DNA from: UBA1447 sp964627535
GTDB taxonomy: Bacteria; Bacillota; Clostridia; Oscillospirales; Acutalibacteraceae
NCBI GenBank assembly: GCA_964627535.1
Contig: CAZVJW010000003.1
Coordinates: 1 to 64,000 of the forward strand
DNA: 64,000 nt
Direction of reading: 5' to 3'
Shown here: piece after piece, positions 1 through 8,494 of the stretch
Position numbering within the stretch: the stretch's first letter is position 1
Layout of the letters: each line of letters opens with the position of its first letter
Notes under the pieces: model-generated
The model's input: the letters and a program-made list of their open reading frames with translations, nothing else
What the model was told of the DNA's origin: nothing
The model's database searches: none
Position numbers and translations under genes: made by a program

Positions 1-55
1 TGAAGTTTCCTCAAAACCGGAAAAACCTATGAATCCTTAAGTTGACGATGTTACT

Positions 56-856
56 TTGCTGGCAGAAACGCCGAATATGGACCGCATTTTTGAGAACGGA
101 GCAAAAACTTATCGGGTGCTGGCGTCCAACCCAACTATCAGCGGCGAATGCTGGGGCTCCATGCTGACCGGTACAGCACCTGACGTGCACAAGATGACAA
201 ACAATATTGTCACTACCGTTGAATACGATGTGCATTCGCCGTATCCTTCTGTTTTCCGCCGCATCAAGGAAACTTACCCACAGGCGAAGATGGCTTCCTT
301 TTGTAACTGGTCACCTATCAGTTTTGGGATGGTAGAGCACAACCTGAATGTTGATTTTGACACCGGAAATGATGAAGAACTGAACACCGGGATTGCCGAT
401 TATATCCGGACTAACAAACCGGACTTTATGTTTATCCAGCTTGACAGTGTCGACAGCGCGGGGCACAGCAGCGGCTACGGTTCGCCGGGGCATCTTGCGC
501 AAATAAATGTTGTTGACGGCTATATCGGCGATATTTATAATGCGCTCACCGCGGCCGGTATCGCAGACGATACGCTGTTTATAGCGATTGCCGACCATGG
601 CGGAACACCGGCTACTACGGGCGGGAGCCATGGAGGCTGGACAGACGCCGAAAAACTGGTGTTTTTTGAAGCCGTGGGGAAAGGCGTTATCAAAGCGGAA
701 ATACCCGCAATGAATGTCCGCGACCTGGCAGCCGTTATTCTTTATGCTTTCGGTATTGATATCCCGGCATACACCCCAGGTGGATGGACCGCGCAGATAC
801 CTGAAAATGTTTTTAACGGAATCTTTCCGGAATATATCAAAACGGGTCAGGAATAG
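56..856 (+). CDS. Alkaline phosphatase superfamily hydrolase (type I phosphodiesterase-like), N-terminus missing
   Basis: The protein resembles type I phosphodiesterase/alkaline phosphatase superfamily enzymes, which cleave phosphate or sulfate esters with two metal ions. Visible family features are a nucleophile region PTIS...GSMLTG near residue 36, a metal-site DSVDSAGH near residue 130, ADHGG near 180 and SHGG near 190. The frame is open only from position 41, because TAA at 38-40 blocks extension. The first in-frame start is TTG at 56 and the N-terminal metal-binding Asp segment expected in this family is absent. The gene is therefore disrupted at its 5' end, or the window edge is misassembled. 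It ends 38 bp before the next oxidoreductase gene and probably shares its operon. The substrate is unknown. Confidence 0.7.
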   Translation: MLAETPNMDRIFENGAKTYRVLASNPTISGECWGSMLTGTAPDVHKMTNNIVTTVEYDVHSPYPSVFRRIKETYPQAKMASFCNWSPISFGMVEHNLNVDFDTGNDEELNTGIADYIRTNKPDFMFIQLDSVDSAGHSSGYGSPGHLAQINVVDGYIGDIYNALTAAGIADDTLFIAIADHGGTPATTGGSHGGWTDAEKLVFFEAVGKGVIKAEIPAMNVRDLAAVILYAFGIDIPAYTPGGWTAQIPENVFNGIFPEYIKTGQE

Positions 857-893
857 AAGAATAGTACAAATAATAGTTGAAGAAGGTTCGAAT

Positions 894-2153
894 ATGCCTG
901 AAAAATTGAAGGTCGGCGTCTTTGGCGCATACCGCGGAAAAACGATGATAGATGTTTTGGCCAAACACCCGGACGCGCAGCTGGTCGCTGTTTGCGATAA
1001 ATACCGCCCTCTCTTGGACGAGGTGGAAAAATTGGCCGGTGAAGTCGGGATAAACGTTGCCGTTTATGAAAACTTCGAAGAATTTTTCCGCCACGATATG
1101 GACGCCGTCGTTCTTGCGAATTATGCCAACGAACATGCCCCATATGCTATCCGTCTGCTCAACTCCGGCCGGCATGTTTTAAGCGAGGTGCTTCCCTGCG
1201 AAACTATGGCGCAGGCCGTTGAGCTGATTGAAGCGGTTGAAAAAAGCGGGAAGGTCTACGCCTATGCGGAAAACTATTGTTACATGAACCAGACCTTTGA
1301 GATGTGGAGAAGGGTCGAAAACGGGGAAATAGGCGAAATCAATTACGCCGAAGGCGAATATGTGCACGACTGCTCCTCTATTTGGCCGAGGATTACCTAT
1401 GGTGAGCGCAACCACTGGCGCAACATTTTATATTCAACCTTTTACTGCACCCACAGCATCGGACCGATTCTGACCATCTCCGGCCGCCGCCCTGTGCAGG
1501 TAGTCGGCTTTGAGACGCCGCAGGACAAACGCACATTAGGCCTTGGCGCGTTGGCAGGCGGCTGCGCCGGCATTGAAATGATTACGCTGGACAACGGCGC
1601 GATTGCGAAAAGTATTCACGGCGGGCTGAAACGCGAACCGGGCAGCATCAACTATGAAATTTACGGCACGAAGGGCATGATGGAAACCGAGCGGTTTGAT
1701 TCGGACAAACTGAATGTTTACATCGAGGGTGAAAAGCTTTGCGAAGGCGAGCTGCAGAATACTGCGCCCGAAAAGTTTGTTTCGGCCGAACTGGCGAAAA
1801 GCTTCAGCGGGCACGGCGGCAGCGATTTTTACGCCACCCATTTCTTTATCCAAAAGATTTTGGGCACCGAAGAAGGCGAAAAATACAGCATTGATGTTTA
1901 TACCGCCGTCGATATGGGCATTTGCGGCATTTTGGCTTACCGCTCCATCCTGAACGGCAGTGTCCCCGTCAAGGTGCCGAACCTGCGAAATATAGACGAG
2001 CGCGACGCATACCGGAACGATAACGCCTGCACCAACCCCGGAGTTGCAGGGCACCGACTGCTTCCGGTTTATCATACCGGCAACCCCGAAATCCCGGATG
2101 AGGTTTATGAAAAAGTTAGACAATTATGGCTGGATGGCAAAAGCGCCGAATAG
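894..2153 (+). CDS. Gfo/Idh/MocA family oxidoreductase
   Basis: A 419-residue NAD(P)-dependent dehydrogenase of the Gfo/Idh/MocA family, which oxidises or reduces sugars, inositols or similar polyols. The N-terminal Rossmann fold shows VGVFGAYRGK at residues 7-16. The typical sheet segment ending SEVLPCETMAQAVELIEA follows, where many members have EKP, and a C-terminal alpha/beta domain completes it. The start is ATG 894, preceded by GAAGAAGG; the frame is open further upstream but that part overlaps the preceding gene and has no family similarity. The gene follows the phosphodiesterase-like gene in the same direction. The exact substrate cannot be told. Confidence 0.85.
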   Translation: MPEKLKVGVFGAYRGKTMIDVLAKHPDAQLVAVCDKYRPLLDEVEKLAGEVGINVAVYENFEEFFRHDMDAVVLANYANEHAPYAIRLLNSGRHVLSEVLPCETMAQAVELIEAVEKSGKVYAYAENYCYMNQTFEMWRRVENGEIGEINYAEGEYVHDCSSIWPRITYGERNHWRNILYSTFYCTHSIGPILTISGRRPVQVVGFETPQDKRTLGLGALAGGCAGIEMITLDNGAIAKSIHGGLKREPGSINYEIYGTKGMMETERFDSDKLNVYIEGEKLCEGELQNTAPEKFVSAELAKSFSGHGGSDFYATHFFIQKILGTEEGEKYSIDVYTAVDMGICGILAYRSILNGSVPVKVPNLRNIDERDAYRNDNACTNPGVAGHRLLPVYHTGNPEIPDEVYEKVRQLWLDGKSAE

Positions 2154-2171
2154 CAGCCTTAACCGCCTGCC

Positions 2172-2201
2172 TTGACAGCGAAGGGCCGTCGGTTATATAA
2201 T
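2172..2201 (+). promoter_or_regulatory. Sigma-70 type promoter for the SIS-domain gene
   Basis: TTGACA at 2172-2177 and TATAAT at 2196-2201 are separated by 18 bases. Both boxes match consensus exactly. The SIS-domain gene starts at 2230, so the untranslated leader is about 20 bases. Confidence 0.8.
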
Positions 2202-2229
2202 CACCATACAAAAATAAGGAGTTATGAAT

Positions 2230-3270
2230 ATGACAAAGATGTTAAAAGAGATTTTCCAGCAGCCGGAGGTTTTGGGCGGAATTGAGAGCGAGAACAAAGC
2301 TGTTCTTGAGAAACTGGTGAAAGAACTCAACAGCAAAAAGATTGACCATGCGGTTCTCTCGGCAAGAGGTTCGAGCGACCATGCAGCCGTATACGGCCAA
2401 TATTTGCTGGGTATTTATAAAGGCGTTGTTTCAGCGCTTGCCATTCCATCCTGCATTACGCTATATGGCGGCAAGCCGGATATGGCCCGGGACCTGGTGA
2501 TCGGCATTTCGCAGTCCGGCGAGGCGGCGGATGTATTGGCCGTGCTCGAACTGGCTAAAAGCCAAGGCGCAGTTGTTGTTGCCATAACAAACAGCAAAGA
2601 ATCGCCGATGGCAAAAATTGCGAAGTATCACCTCTATTGCAATACCGGGAAGGAAGAAAGCGTGGCGGCAACCAAAACCTTTACCGCGCAGATGTATCTT
2701 CTGGCTTTGCTGACGGCCTACTGGAGCGCCGACAGCAGCTTGCTGAATAATTTAAGAAAATTACCCGAATCGCTCAATTTAGCGGTCGATTCGATAAGCG
2801 CGGCCATTGGGCAAAATGTTGAACGGTACAGATATATGGACGAGGGCTTCGTTCTCGCCCGGGGCTTATGCTATCCTGTCGCGCTGGAGATGGCGCTTAA
2901 AATTCAGGAAACCTGCTATATTAAAATGCAGGGCTACGCGGTGTCCGATTTCTATCACGGTCCGCTGGCTCAAATCAATCCGGATGTGCCGGTGATATTG
3001 CTGGCACCGGTGGGCGAGGCGTTTGAGGATTCGGAAGCGATGATTGACCGGATCACTACAATGGGCACGCAGGTGATGGTGGTGACAGATGACAAGGCTT
3101 TGGCCAAAAAATATGAAGACTCCGTTTTATTGCCCGCGCTGGGTTCGGAAGTAACCTCGGCGTTTTTATTTACTGTTTTCGCCCAGTGCTTCGCGGAAAG
3201 CCTTTCGGTTTCAAAAGGCCTTAACCCGGACAGCCCGAGAGCGTTAAAGAAAGTGACCATTACAAAGTAG
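2230..3270 (+). CDS. SIS domain sugar isomerase/deaminase (GlmS isomerase-like)
   Basis: A 346-residue protein with two SIS domains, similar to the isomerase half of glucosamine-6-phosphate synthase but without the glutaminase half. ARGSSDHAA near residue 45 and SQSGEAADV near 97 form the first sugar-phosphate site. The second domain carries LARGLCYPVALEMALKIQET and YHGPLAQI, as in GlmS/AgaS/FrlB-type proteins. It probably isomerises or deaminates an amino-sugar or fructosamine phosphate. ATG 2230 is preferred over ATG 2224 because AAGGAG at 2216-2221 lies 8 bases before 2230 but only 2 before 2224. It has its own consensus promoter and is followed by a terminator. Confidence 0.85.
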   Translation: MTKMLKEIFQQPEVLGGIESENKAVLEKLVKELNSKKIDHAVLSARGSSDHAAVYGQYLLGIYKGVVSALAIPSCITLYGGKPDMARDLVIGISQSGEAADVLAVLELAKSQGAVVVAITNSKESPMAKIAKYHLYCNTGKEESVAATKTFTAQMYLLALLTAYWSADSSLLNNLRKLPESLNLAVDSISAAIGQNVERYRYMDEGFVLARGLCYPVALEMALKIQETCYIKMQGYAVSDFYHGPLAQINPDVPVILLAPVGEAFEDSEAMIDRITTMGTQVMVVTDDKALAKKYEDSVLLPALGSEVTSAFLFTVFAQCFAESLSVSKGLNPDSPRALKKVTITK

Positions 3271-3303
3271 GCAGCAAGCTGAAACAATATAAGGCATTCC
3301 ATC

Positions 3304-3339
3304 AAAAAACTCCGTCAATTTTTCGTTGACGGAGTTTTT
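3304..3339. terminator. Bidirectional intrinsic terminator
   Basis: The arms AAAACTCCGTCAA and TTGACGGAGTTTT form a perfect hairpin, with A-runs on one side and T-runs on the other. It serves the convergent SIS and DUF975 genes. Confidence 0.85.
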
Positions 3340-3359
3340 GAAGTTATATCGGATATGAA

Positions 3360-4121
3360 TCAGACAACCAAAACACCCGGAAGCTCCTCGATGCCGGCAA
3401 GGTTTTGCGCAAGCGCCTTTTCGCGCAGAGCGGAATATAATTCGGCAAAAGTTGCCTGAATATACGGCGCGAGGAACAGGAAGCCGATGCCGCAGGTCAT
3501 GAGGCTAAGCAACCCCCAGCCGATAAAGCTGAGCCCCAAAACGAAGATTTCCAATTTTTCGCCCGCTGTCATCGCGCGGGATATTTCCAAAGCGCGCTCC
3601 AAATCCATGTTGGGGTTTTCGGCTAATATATAATCCACCGCAATATATTCAAAGGTTTTAATAATGCCGGGGATAATAAACAGCAGACTCCAAAGGAAGA
3701 TATAAAGGTTTTTGAAAAACAAGACCTTGACCACATTCATGTAGCCCGGTTTAAAAGCCGAAAACAAGGCTGCGAGCTCGGCTTTGCCCATTCTGTTTTG
3801 CAGGTAAAACCGGTTCTGCCCAACGCGGATGGGATTGGTGACAAAGATGGAATAGACGATGCCGGCGCATGCGGCAAAAAAGCCGATGATTGTTGCAAAC
3901 CCGATAATCGGCAGCAGCCATTCGCTGTTTTGAGTGAAAAAATCTTTAGCCCCGGTGAGTCCATTGGAATTTTGTTTAAAATCCATGCCGGAAAACATAC
4001 CGCTCACCCCGGATGTGCCTCCGGAAAGCAGCCCGACAATCAGGGTGGCAACAATGGCGATACCATAGCGGGTTTTAAGTGCAAGCTTGGCATTTGCTTT
4101 CAGCAGTTCGCGAGTCCACAT
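3360..4121 (-). CDS. DUF975 family integral membrane protein
   Basis: A 253-residue membrane protein. The opening MWTRELLKANAKLALKTRY followed by a hydrophobic segment is typical of DUF975 proteins of Firmicutes, whose function is unknown. About five to six hydrophobic segments are visible, with a conserved-looking soluble stretch ALEISRAMTAGEKLE between the later ones. The start at 4121 has AGGAGGAAA upstream (complement of 4126-4134). It is a single-gene unit with its own promoter and converges on the SIS gene. Confidence 0.8.
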   Translation of the reverse strand: MWTRELLKANAKLALKTRYGIAIVATLIVGLLSGGTSGVSGMFSGMDFKQNSNGLTGAKDFFTQNSEWLLPIIGFATIIGFFAACAGIVYSIFVTNPIRVGQNRFYLQNRMGKAELAALFSAFKPGYMNVVKVLFFKNLYIFLWSLLFIIPGIIKTFEYIAVDYILAENPNMDLERALEISRAMTAGEKLEIFVLGLSFIGWGLLSLMTCGIGFLFLAPYIQATFAELYSALREKALAQNLAGIEELPGVLVV

Positions 4122-4165
4122 AATAGTTTCCTCCTGTATCGATTATCACAATAAAACTTATCAAT

Positions 4166-4194
4166 ATTATTCCACAAAATAAGGAATTTTGCAA
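4166..4194 (-). promoter_or_regulatory. Promoter of the DUF975 gene
   Basis: On the minus strand TTGCAA (4189-4194) and AATAAT (4166-4171) are spaced by 17 bases. The gene start is 45 bases downstream. Confidence 0.5.
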
Positions 4195-4320
4195 GAGGGG
4201 GAGTAGGGCTTTTGTACAAATAAAACCCCGTGTAGGGTGTCGGCTTCCTAGACGACCCGCGGTCTCTGTGTAGTGGCCGACGACCACGGCGGCCAGCTTT
4301 GCAGAGGGAGATTATTACGC
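4195..4320. repeat. GC-rich intergenic repeat-like segment
   Basis: This GC-rich block sits in an AT-rich gap of 430 bases. It contains short complementary pieces such as GTGTAGGGTGTCGG, GACGACCCGCGG and GGCCGACGACCACGGCGGCC. It resembles the small palindromic intergenic elements scattered in Oscillospiraceae-type genomes. There is only one copy in this window, so the repeat call is inference. Confidence 0.3.
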
Positions 4321-4377
4321 AATATGATGTCTTAATAAAGTGTCAACCCTCCGTCCCCATGACACATAAAATAATTA

Positions 4378-4406
4378 ATGACAAAAATAGCGAATGATGC
4401 TATAAT
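4378..4406 (+). promoter_or_regulatory. Promoter for the AT-rich two-gene island
   Basis: ATGACA (4378-4383) and TATAAT (4401-4406) are spaced by 17 bases. The leader to the gene at 4555 is about 140 bases and contains a weak hairpin GACAT...ATGTC around 4452-4469. Confidence 0.55.
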
Positions 4407-4554
4407 TCTTTTGATTCGAGTTTTGCATTTCAAAAACATATTTGTAGTAGGACATCGTGCTATATGTCGTGAGGAGAACAAGTAAAATTTAAATCAAATA
4501 GTTTACGATGATAAGCAGTGTTAATATAATAAATAAAAACAAGGGGATATTATT

Positions 4555-6186
4555 ATGCGCGAAGTGCAAAATGTAATTTTTCTTCAAGAGACATTTAAGC
4601 TGCCCAAGGATGTACAGAATTATGTTCGACATTATAATCATTTTGAAGAGACAAGGAAGAATTTATTCTCTTTCTTTTCTTCATTAATAGCAAACGGCAA
4701 ATATCCCGATGAAGCAAAAATAACCATGGAAGGTCAATTTAAATTGGCAACAAATAGCGTTATTAAGTCACTATGTGAAATGGGCATTTTAAATAGGACC
4801 ATGGACGATTATTTGAATAACAATGAAGGTTATACAAAATTCAACAACGATATAGATAATGCAAATAAATTTTTCATTGATCTTCTTTGTGAACAAATGG
4901 ACAGCTTTTTAGAAAACATGGAGGTCGCAGAGAACAGCGCATTGTCACAAGTAACAGGTACAGGGGTAAGAGTCTTCACTAGCAGTCCTTTAACATTAGC
5001 TGCTGTTGCAGCAGTAGAGTACAATACTACTATGCGCCAGTTTAATAAAGCTGACGATGATTATAAAAGAGTGCTTTCATCTCTTTCGGATAGAGACGAT
5101 TCGCATTATGCCAAAAAGGAAAAAGAATACTATTCTGAAGTTTATCTGCCAGCAGCAGATTTAGATATTAGCATGTTTTCATTCGGGTTAATGAATTTAT
5201 TCCTTAGTGATATAAGCGCTGCCGGGCTGTTCGATCCTTCAGCATTAGAATATGTCGATTTTAAACGGTCTATGGGACTACTGGATAATATTACATTGAC
5301 TAACAATAAAGCTGATGTGTTGAAACAGTCTTTCATGTGTTGTCCTTTCAATCCCATGATATATCAGAAAGCAATTGACCTAGGTCTCTGCGATCTGGAA
5401 ACATACCAAACATCAGAATATTTTTTGCAGAGCGAACCTATTTATCAGTACATTGAAGCCTATTGTAGCTCAATAATAAGCAGCAAATTACAGTTGTCAA
5501 TGAAACAGGAAAAATTAAATCCTTTGATGAGCATCATTGCATATAAACAAAAGACTGATGTAAGCAATATAATCTATCACTTTTTTGAGCCAATCGCTAA
5601 AACGATTTGCGATTACTACAATTACTTTCGTTTAATGTTAGCTGATAATAGTGTGCTTGACCAATGGATTAGAAATAATATAAGCAAGGACGTCGCTAAG
5701 GTTATAAAATACACACCCGAACAACTTTTAGGTATTATTAGCAACTATATTAATTCCATTATTTCTAATGAAGATTATGATTTTTTATATAGTATTGGAT
5801 TCTTTACTCAAACAAATAGTTGCATTTCATACAACAATACTTCAATGGATTTAGATCAATCCTTGGAACAAATTAACCAAAAATGGTCTGATTTGATTTT
5901 AGCTGCTGTATCTGCATATATAAATGAAGCAAAGATGCGTAAGTCAATGCTCGATAAAAGCCAAACAGAATATGACGCTTTCATCGAATTGAAATCGGCA
6001 GAGATAACTCAACTTGAGAAGGAACGTGTAGCTCTTGGTGTTTTTGCTTTGTCTAAAAAGAAGGCTCTCGATGAATCAATCTCACAAATCAAAGGTACTA
6101 TTGAGACATATATGAAAACCAGCAACTTGAGTAGCTTGCGGTCTAATTTTGAAAAAATGTATAGCGGTTTTGCCATTATTACTTAG
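4555..6186 (+). CDS. Hypothetical protein, possible accessory or defence gene
   Basis: A 543-residue soluble protein of unknown function. I recognise no catalytic motif. It is rich in Asn, Ser, Tyr and Lys, and the gene is clearly more AT-rich than the neighbouring metabolic genes. A hydrophobic stretch TSSPLTLAAVAAVEY lies near residues 142-156. The C-terminal part, from about residue 460, is predicted to be helical or coiled coil. It includes LEKERVALGVFALSKKKALD, a segment type seen at the ends of diverse uncharacterised Firmicutes proteins. ATG 4555 follows AAGGGG. It lies 122 bases before another AT-rich unknown gene, with which it may form a unit. Confidence 0.65.
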   Translation: MREVQNVIFLQETFKLPKDVQNYVRHYNHFEETRKNLFSFFSSLIANGKYPDEAKITMEGQFKLATNSVIKSLCEMGILNRTMDDYLNNNEGYTKFNNDIDNANKFFIDLLCEQMDSFLENMEVAENSALSQVTGTGVRVFTSSPLTLAAVAAVEYNTTMRQFNKADDDYKRVLSSLSDRDDSHYAKKEKEYYSEVYLPAADLDISMFSFGLMNLFLSDISAAGLFDPSALEYVDFKRSMGLLDNITLTNNKADVLKQSFMCCPFNPMIYQKAIDLGLCDLETYQTSEYFLQSEPIYQYIEAYCSSIISSKLQLSMKQEKLNPLMSIIAYKQKTDVSNIIYHFFEPIAKTICDYYNYFRLMLADNSVLDQWIRNNISKDVAKVIKYTPEQLLGIISNYINSIISNEDYDFLYSIGFFTQTNSCISYNNTSMDLDQSLEQINQKWSDLILAAVSAYINEAKMRKSMLDKSQTEYDAFIELKSAEITQLEKERVALGVFALSKKKALDESISQIKGTIETYMKTSNLSSLRSNFEKMYSGFAIIT

Positions 6187-6308
6187 AGAGATAATCAATT
6201 CAATTGATAATATAATTATGAAAATGATATTATTTACATTCTATCAATATTATCTGATACTCGAATATAGGGTATTTAAACAAAACAGATTAGAAAGGAA
6301 TGTTGTAT

Positions 6309-7103
6309 ATGGATTTAAATAGGGTCGTTGCATTAAGAGATATACATTTTCTAAATAAATATGAACCTAACGAGGTTCAATATGCAAAATACGCAGAATC
6401 GAATCCTTCTCTCATCGCAACCGGGCATAAAGTCACTGATACATATCAAATGCTTTGCAAAGCTAGAGGTATGTTGCATTATTCATGCTCGGATAATTGG
6501 GGTGATATTTCTGGTAGCGATAAGATAAGTGTTACTTTTACAGTTTCACAAATGATAATTTCTGCTGTGCTTGAATATGCAATTTGTTTTGATTTGGGTT
6601 GGCAAATTATTTGGGCTTACTTTCAACCTGCCTCTTTAGCTTACCTTCTTAAAGGTGGGTATCAAGAATTGGAGAAGCACACATCATCCGTATCTGTTCA
6701 TGAACAGTTGAATTGCACAATAGCGCTTCATGGTGTTGATCGTGACTTGGCAGCTGATATAAAAAAATTACTAACTGAAGTAGAAAATCAAAAAGTAGTT
6801 ATAGATCTGAGATGTTTATATAATGAGATAAAACACAGAAGTAGTATTCATATTCAAGATTGCGGAGATAATGACTCTAACCTATGCTATAGTGTTAATG
6901 GAAAAACAATTCCAAAACTCTGTAGAAATTCATATAGTAATGATGAACTTTTCTCGTTACTAATTGATTATGATACAGTTTTCAGTAATTACCTGTGTGC
7001 TTTAGTCGCTTTACTAATACCAACTGAATATTTAGATAATAAAATGGATTATAAAGATTTTATTAATTCAGCTATACACTTAGCTTCTCAGATTAATAAA
7101 TGA
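6309..7103 (+). CDS. Hypothetical protein, possible HEPN-like
   Basis: A 264-residue AT-rich gene product with no certain family. The segment LRCLYNEIKHRSSIH, near residue 175, recalls the Nxx(I)KHR region of some HEPN-domain proteins such as the Cthe_2314-like group, but the classical RX4-6H motif is not exact. The rest is mostly helical, with hydrophobic stretches near residues 80-110 and 225-240. ATG 6309 is preferred over ATG 6300 because AGAAAGGA ends directly before 6300. It probably forms a unit with the preceding 543-residue protein. HEPN proteins are often RNases or RNA-binding partners in toxin or defence systems, so such a role is possible but unproven. Confidence 0.55.
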   Translation: MDLNRVVALRDIHFLNKYEPNEVQYAKYAESNPSLIATGHKVTDTYQMLCKARGMLHYSCSDNWGDISGSDKISVTFTVSQMIISAVLEYAICFDLGWQIIWAYFQPASLAYLLKGGYQELEKHTSSVSVHEQLNCTIALHGVDRDLAADIKKLLTEVENQKVVIDLRCLYNEIKHRSSIHIQDCGDNDSNLCYSVNGKTIPKLCRNSYSNDELFSLLIDYDTVFSNYLCALVALLIPTEYLDNKMDYKDFINSAIHLASQINK

Positions 7104-7217
7104 AGGTAAGAATCAGCATTTTTTGTTAATTATGTATTGCGCTCCACAAACTTTCACTTTTTAACAAGTTTGCGGATTTAAGGCTTCAAACTTTTCAACT
7201 TGTCGATTTATAACTAA
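7104..7217. other. Spacer with the upstream part of a duplicated segment
   Basis: No gene is seen. The text TTAACAAGTTTGCGGATTT at about 7162-7180 recurs at about 9510-9528. The duplicated unit that carries the sulfotransferase fragment may therefore begin here. Confidence 0.4.
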
Positions 7218-7425
7218 TACTCGCATTCCACCATATCATGCTCAAAAAACTCAAACTTATGTGTATTCTCACCCGTCTTCCAGCGCCCCACCGAATTGGG
7301 GCGCATTTCTATTTTTGCCATCTTTATCCCCAAAAACGCTTCAAGCTGCGCTAAAACTTCACCCCTGTTTGAAAACCATATCTTCAAATCGGAGCTTGAT
7401 GATTTTGCTCGGCTCCGGTGTTGCC
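7218..7425 (-). pseudogene. Sulfotransferase C-terminal fragment, copy 1
   Basis: The minus-strand reading gives EVLAQLEAFLGIKMAKIEMR, then SVGRWKT and FEFFEHDM. This is nearly the same as the last 65 residues of the intact sulfotransferase encoded at 11577-12293. Similarity stops abruptly at GTTGCC (7420-7425), and the sequence then continues into an unrelated intergenic repeat. The fragment has no start and no PAPS-binding loop, so it is a gene remnant. Confidence 0.8.
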
Positions 7426-7545
7426 AATGAACTACGTTTAATAGAGCATAATTACCTATGGATGTCATCCTGAGGAGCACACGACGAAGGATCTCAATCT
7501 CGAATGGGAAATAGATTCTTCACTATGTTCAGAATGACAATTTGG
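7426..7545. repeat. Intergenic repeat joined to the sulfotransferase fragment, copy 1
   Basis: The block starts AATGAACTACGTTTAATAGAG. It contains GTCATCCTGAGGAGCACACG and GAAGGATCTCAATCTCGAAT, a type of repeat widely found between genes in Clostridia. The same block, with the same junction to the sulfotransferase fragment, is at 9755-9910. Confidence 0.75.
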
Positions 7546-7627
7546 ATAGTAATGTTCACATTGAAACATTGTCAATAGACGAGGTGTTGAAAATCGAAAT
7601 TATAAGCCCTTGATAGGAATCCCTCAT

Positions 7628-7740
7628 ACCTCAAAAAATACCGCCCGAAATTCTTCTCGTTTACCTTCACGCGCAATACCCATCGTATTCCCTGCACTAA
7701 GACTATACTGGCTATTCATGCCCGATACGCCCCCATAACA
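7628..7740 (-). pseudogene. Short unassigned coding remnant
   Basis: The minus strand has an open stretch reading MNSQYSLSAGNTMGIAREGK and then REEFRAVFFEV before a stop. No ribosome site or known family is evident. It may be the tail of a lost gene, or chance. Confidence 0.2.
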
Positions 7741-7745
7741 TGAAT

Positions 7746-7783
7746 TACCCCACAAAGTTGTATTTGTCAACATTTGTGGGGTA
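7746..7783. terminator. Hairpin beside the antitoxin gene
   Basis: TACCCCACAAA pairs with TTTGTGGGGTA and is followed on the plus strand by TTTATTTTATTT. The T-run favours plus-strand termination, but its position just after the antitoxin stop suggests use by that gene too. Confidence 0.55.
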
Positions 7784-7789
7784 TTTATT

Positions 7790-8068
7790 TTATTTATCGC
7801 CAATGTAAAGCGTTTTGCCCAGAGGGGCTAATATTTTCAAAACGGTTTCGAGATTAGGGCTGACGCTGCCCTTCTCCATTCTGGCTATAATCGGCTGCTT
7901 AACACCACTAAGTTCTTCCAGTTTCTTTTGGCTGATTCCACGATCTTTCCGCGCTTTAATCAGCTCGCCTACCAGAGCAACCCTCAAATTGCTTTCAGCT
8001 ATTTCTTCAGGGGTGAAAATCTCTTTTCGAACATCATCCCAATTGCTTCCTATTGCTTTATTATTCAT
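7790..8068 (-). CDS. XRE-family HTH antitoxin (HigA-like)
   Basis: A 92-residue DNA-binding protein with a Cro/C1-type helix-turn-helix at about residues 33-86: LIKARKDRGISQKKLEEL, SGVKQPIIARMEKG and then SPNLETVLKIL. This is the usual layout of antitoxins paired with RelE/HigB-type toxins encoded just upstream. Its ATG overlaps the end of the broken toxin reading frame by 8 bases. The antitoxin is intact, while the toxin has frameshifts. It would repress its own promoter through the palindromes at 8445-8490. Confidence 0.85.
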   Translation of the reverse strand: MNNKAIGSNWDDVRKEIFTPEEIAESNLRVALVGELIKARKDRGISQKKLEELSGVKQPIIARMEKGSVSPNLETVLKILAPLGKTLYIGDK

Positions 8069-8421
8069 TATTCACACCTCTTTCCATCAAGTCGGCTAAC
8101 TCTCTTTTAGCCTGTTCTATCTCACGCGTGGGCGTCTTTTGCGTTTTCTTCATAAAGTGATGAAATAAAACATAGCTGCCGTTAACCCAACCAACAAACA
8201 ATATTCTGTCTCTCAGTGGCCTAAGTTCCATATATCTCCATCAATATGTTTGATAAAGGGTTCACCTGCCTGTGTACCGTATTCGCTTAAAACCTGCTAT
8301 AATCCTGAATTTTATTCAGCTTGATGCGGCTGTCTTTATCCCGCTTTGCGGCCAATTCTTTGATGTAGTCAAGTACAGGCTCATTTCCTTTTGCATCTTT
8401 GTAAAAATATATTTTATGCAA
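8061..8421 (-). pseudogene. RelE/HigB-type (Gp49-like) toxin, frameshifted
   Basis: Reading the minus strand from TTG 8421, preceded by AAAGAGGAAAG, gives HKIYFYKDAKGNEPVLDYIK and continues through LAAKRDKDSRIKLNKIQDY. Similarity then continues in other frames with QVLSEYGTQAGEPFIKHIDG, then LRPLRDRILFVGWVNGSYVL and FHHFMKKTQKTP. These are the successive blocks of the phage Gp49-like/HigB toxin family. At least two frameshifts separate them, so no full toxin can be made unless the shifts are sequencing errors. Confidence 0.75.
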
Positions 8422-8444
8422 TCGGCTTTCCTCTTTCTGTTTTC

Positions 8445-8494
8445 ATTATACTTTCGAGTTATTATTTTGTCAATAACTTTCGAGTTATTATTTT
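8445..8494 (-). promoter_or_regulatory. Operator palindromes of the toxin-antitoxin locus
   Basis: The direct repeat ACTTTCGAGTTATTATTTT occurs at 8450-8468 and 8476-8494. Each copy lies in an inverted repeat of the type AATAACT-TTCG-AGTTATT. Two palindromes just upstream of the toxin start are the usual autoregulatory antitoxin sites. Confidence 0.6.

Noticed and set aside
714..893. N-terminal extension of the first Gfo/Idh/MocA gene from 714
   Set aside because: It overlaps the preceding gene, has no family similarity, and a good ribosome site precedes ATG 894.
311..964. Long minus-strand ORFs opposite real genes (also 1536-2123, 15368-15982, 24030-24611, 27465-28130)
   Set aside because: They are antisense shadows of clearly recognised proteins and have no family motifs or ribosome sites.
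7214..7480. An 88-residue minus-strand ORF as a real gene
   Set aside because: Its C-terminal two-thirds is a sulfotransferase fragment and its N-terminal part reads through an intergenic repeat.
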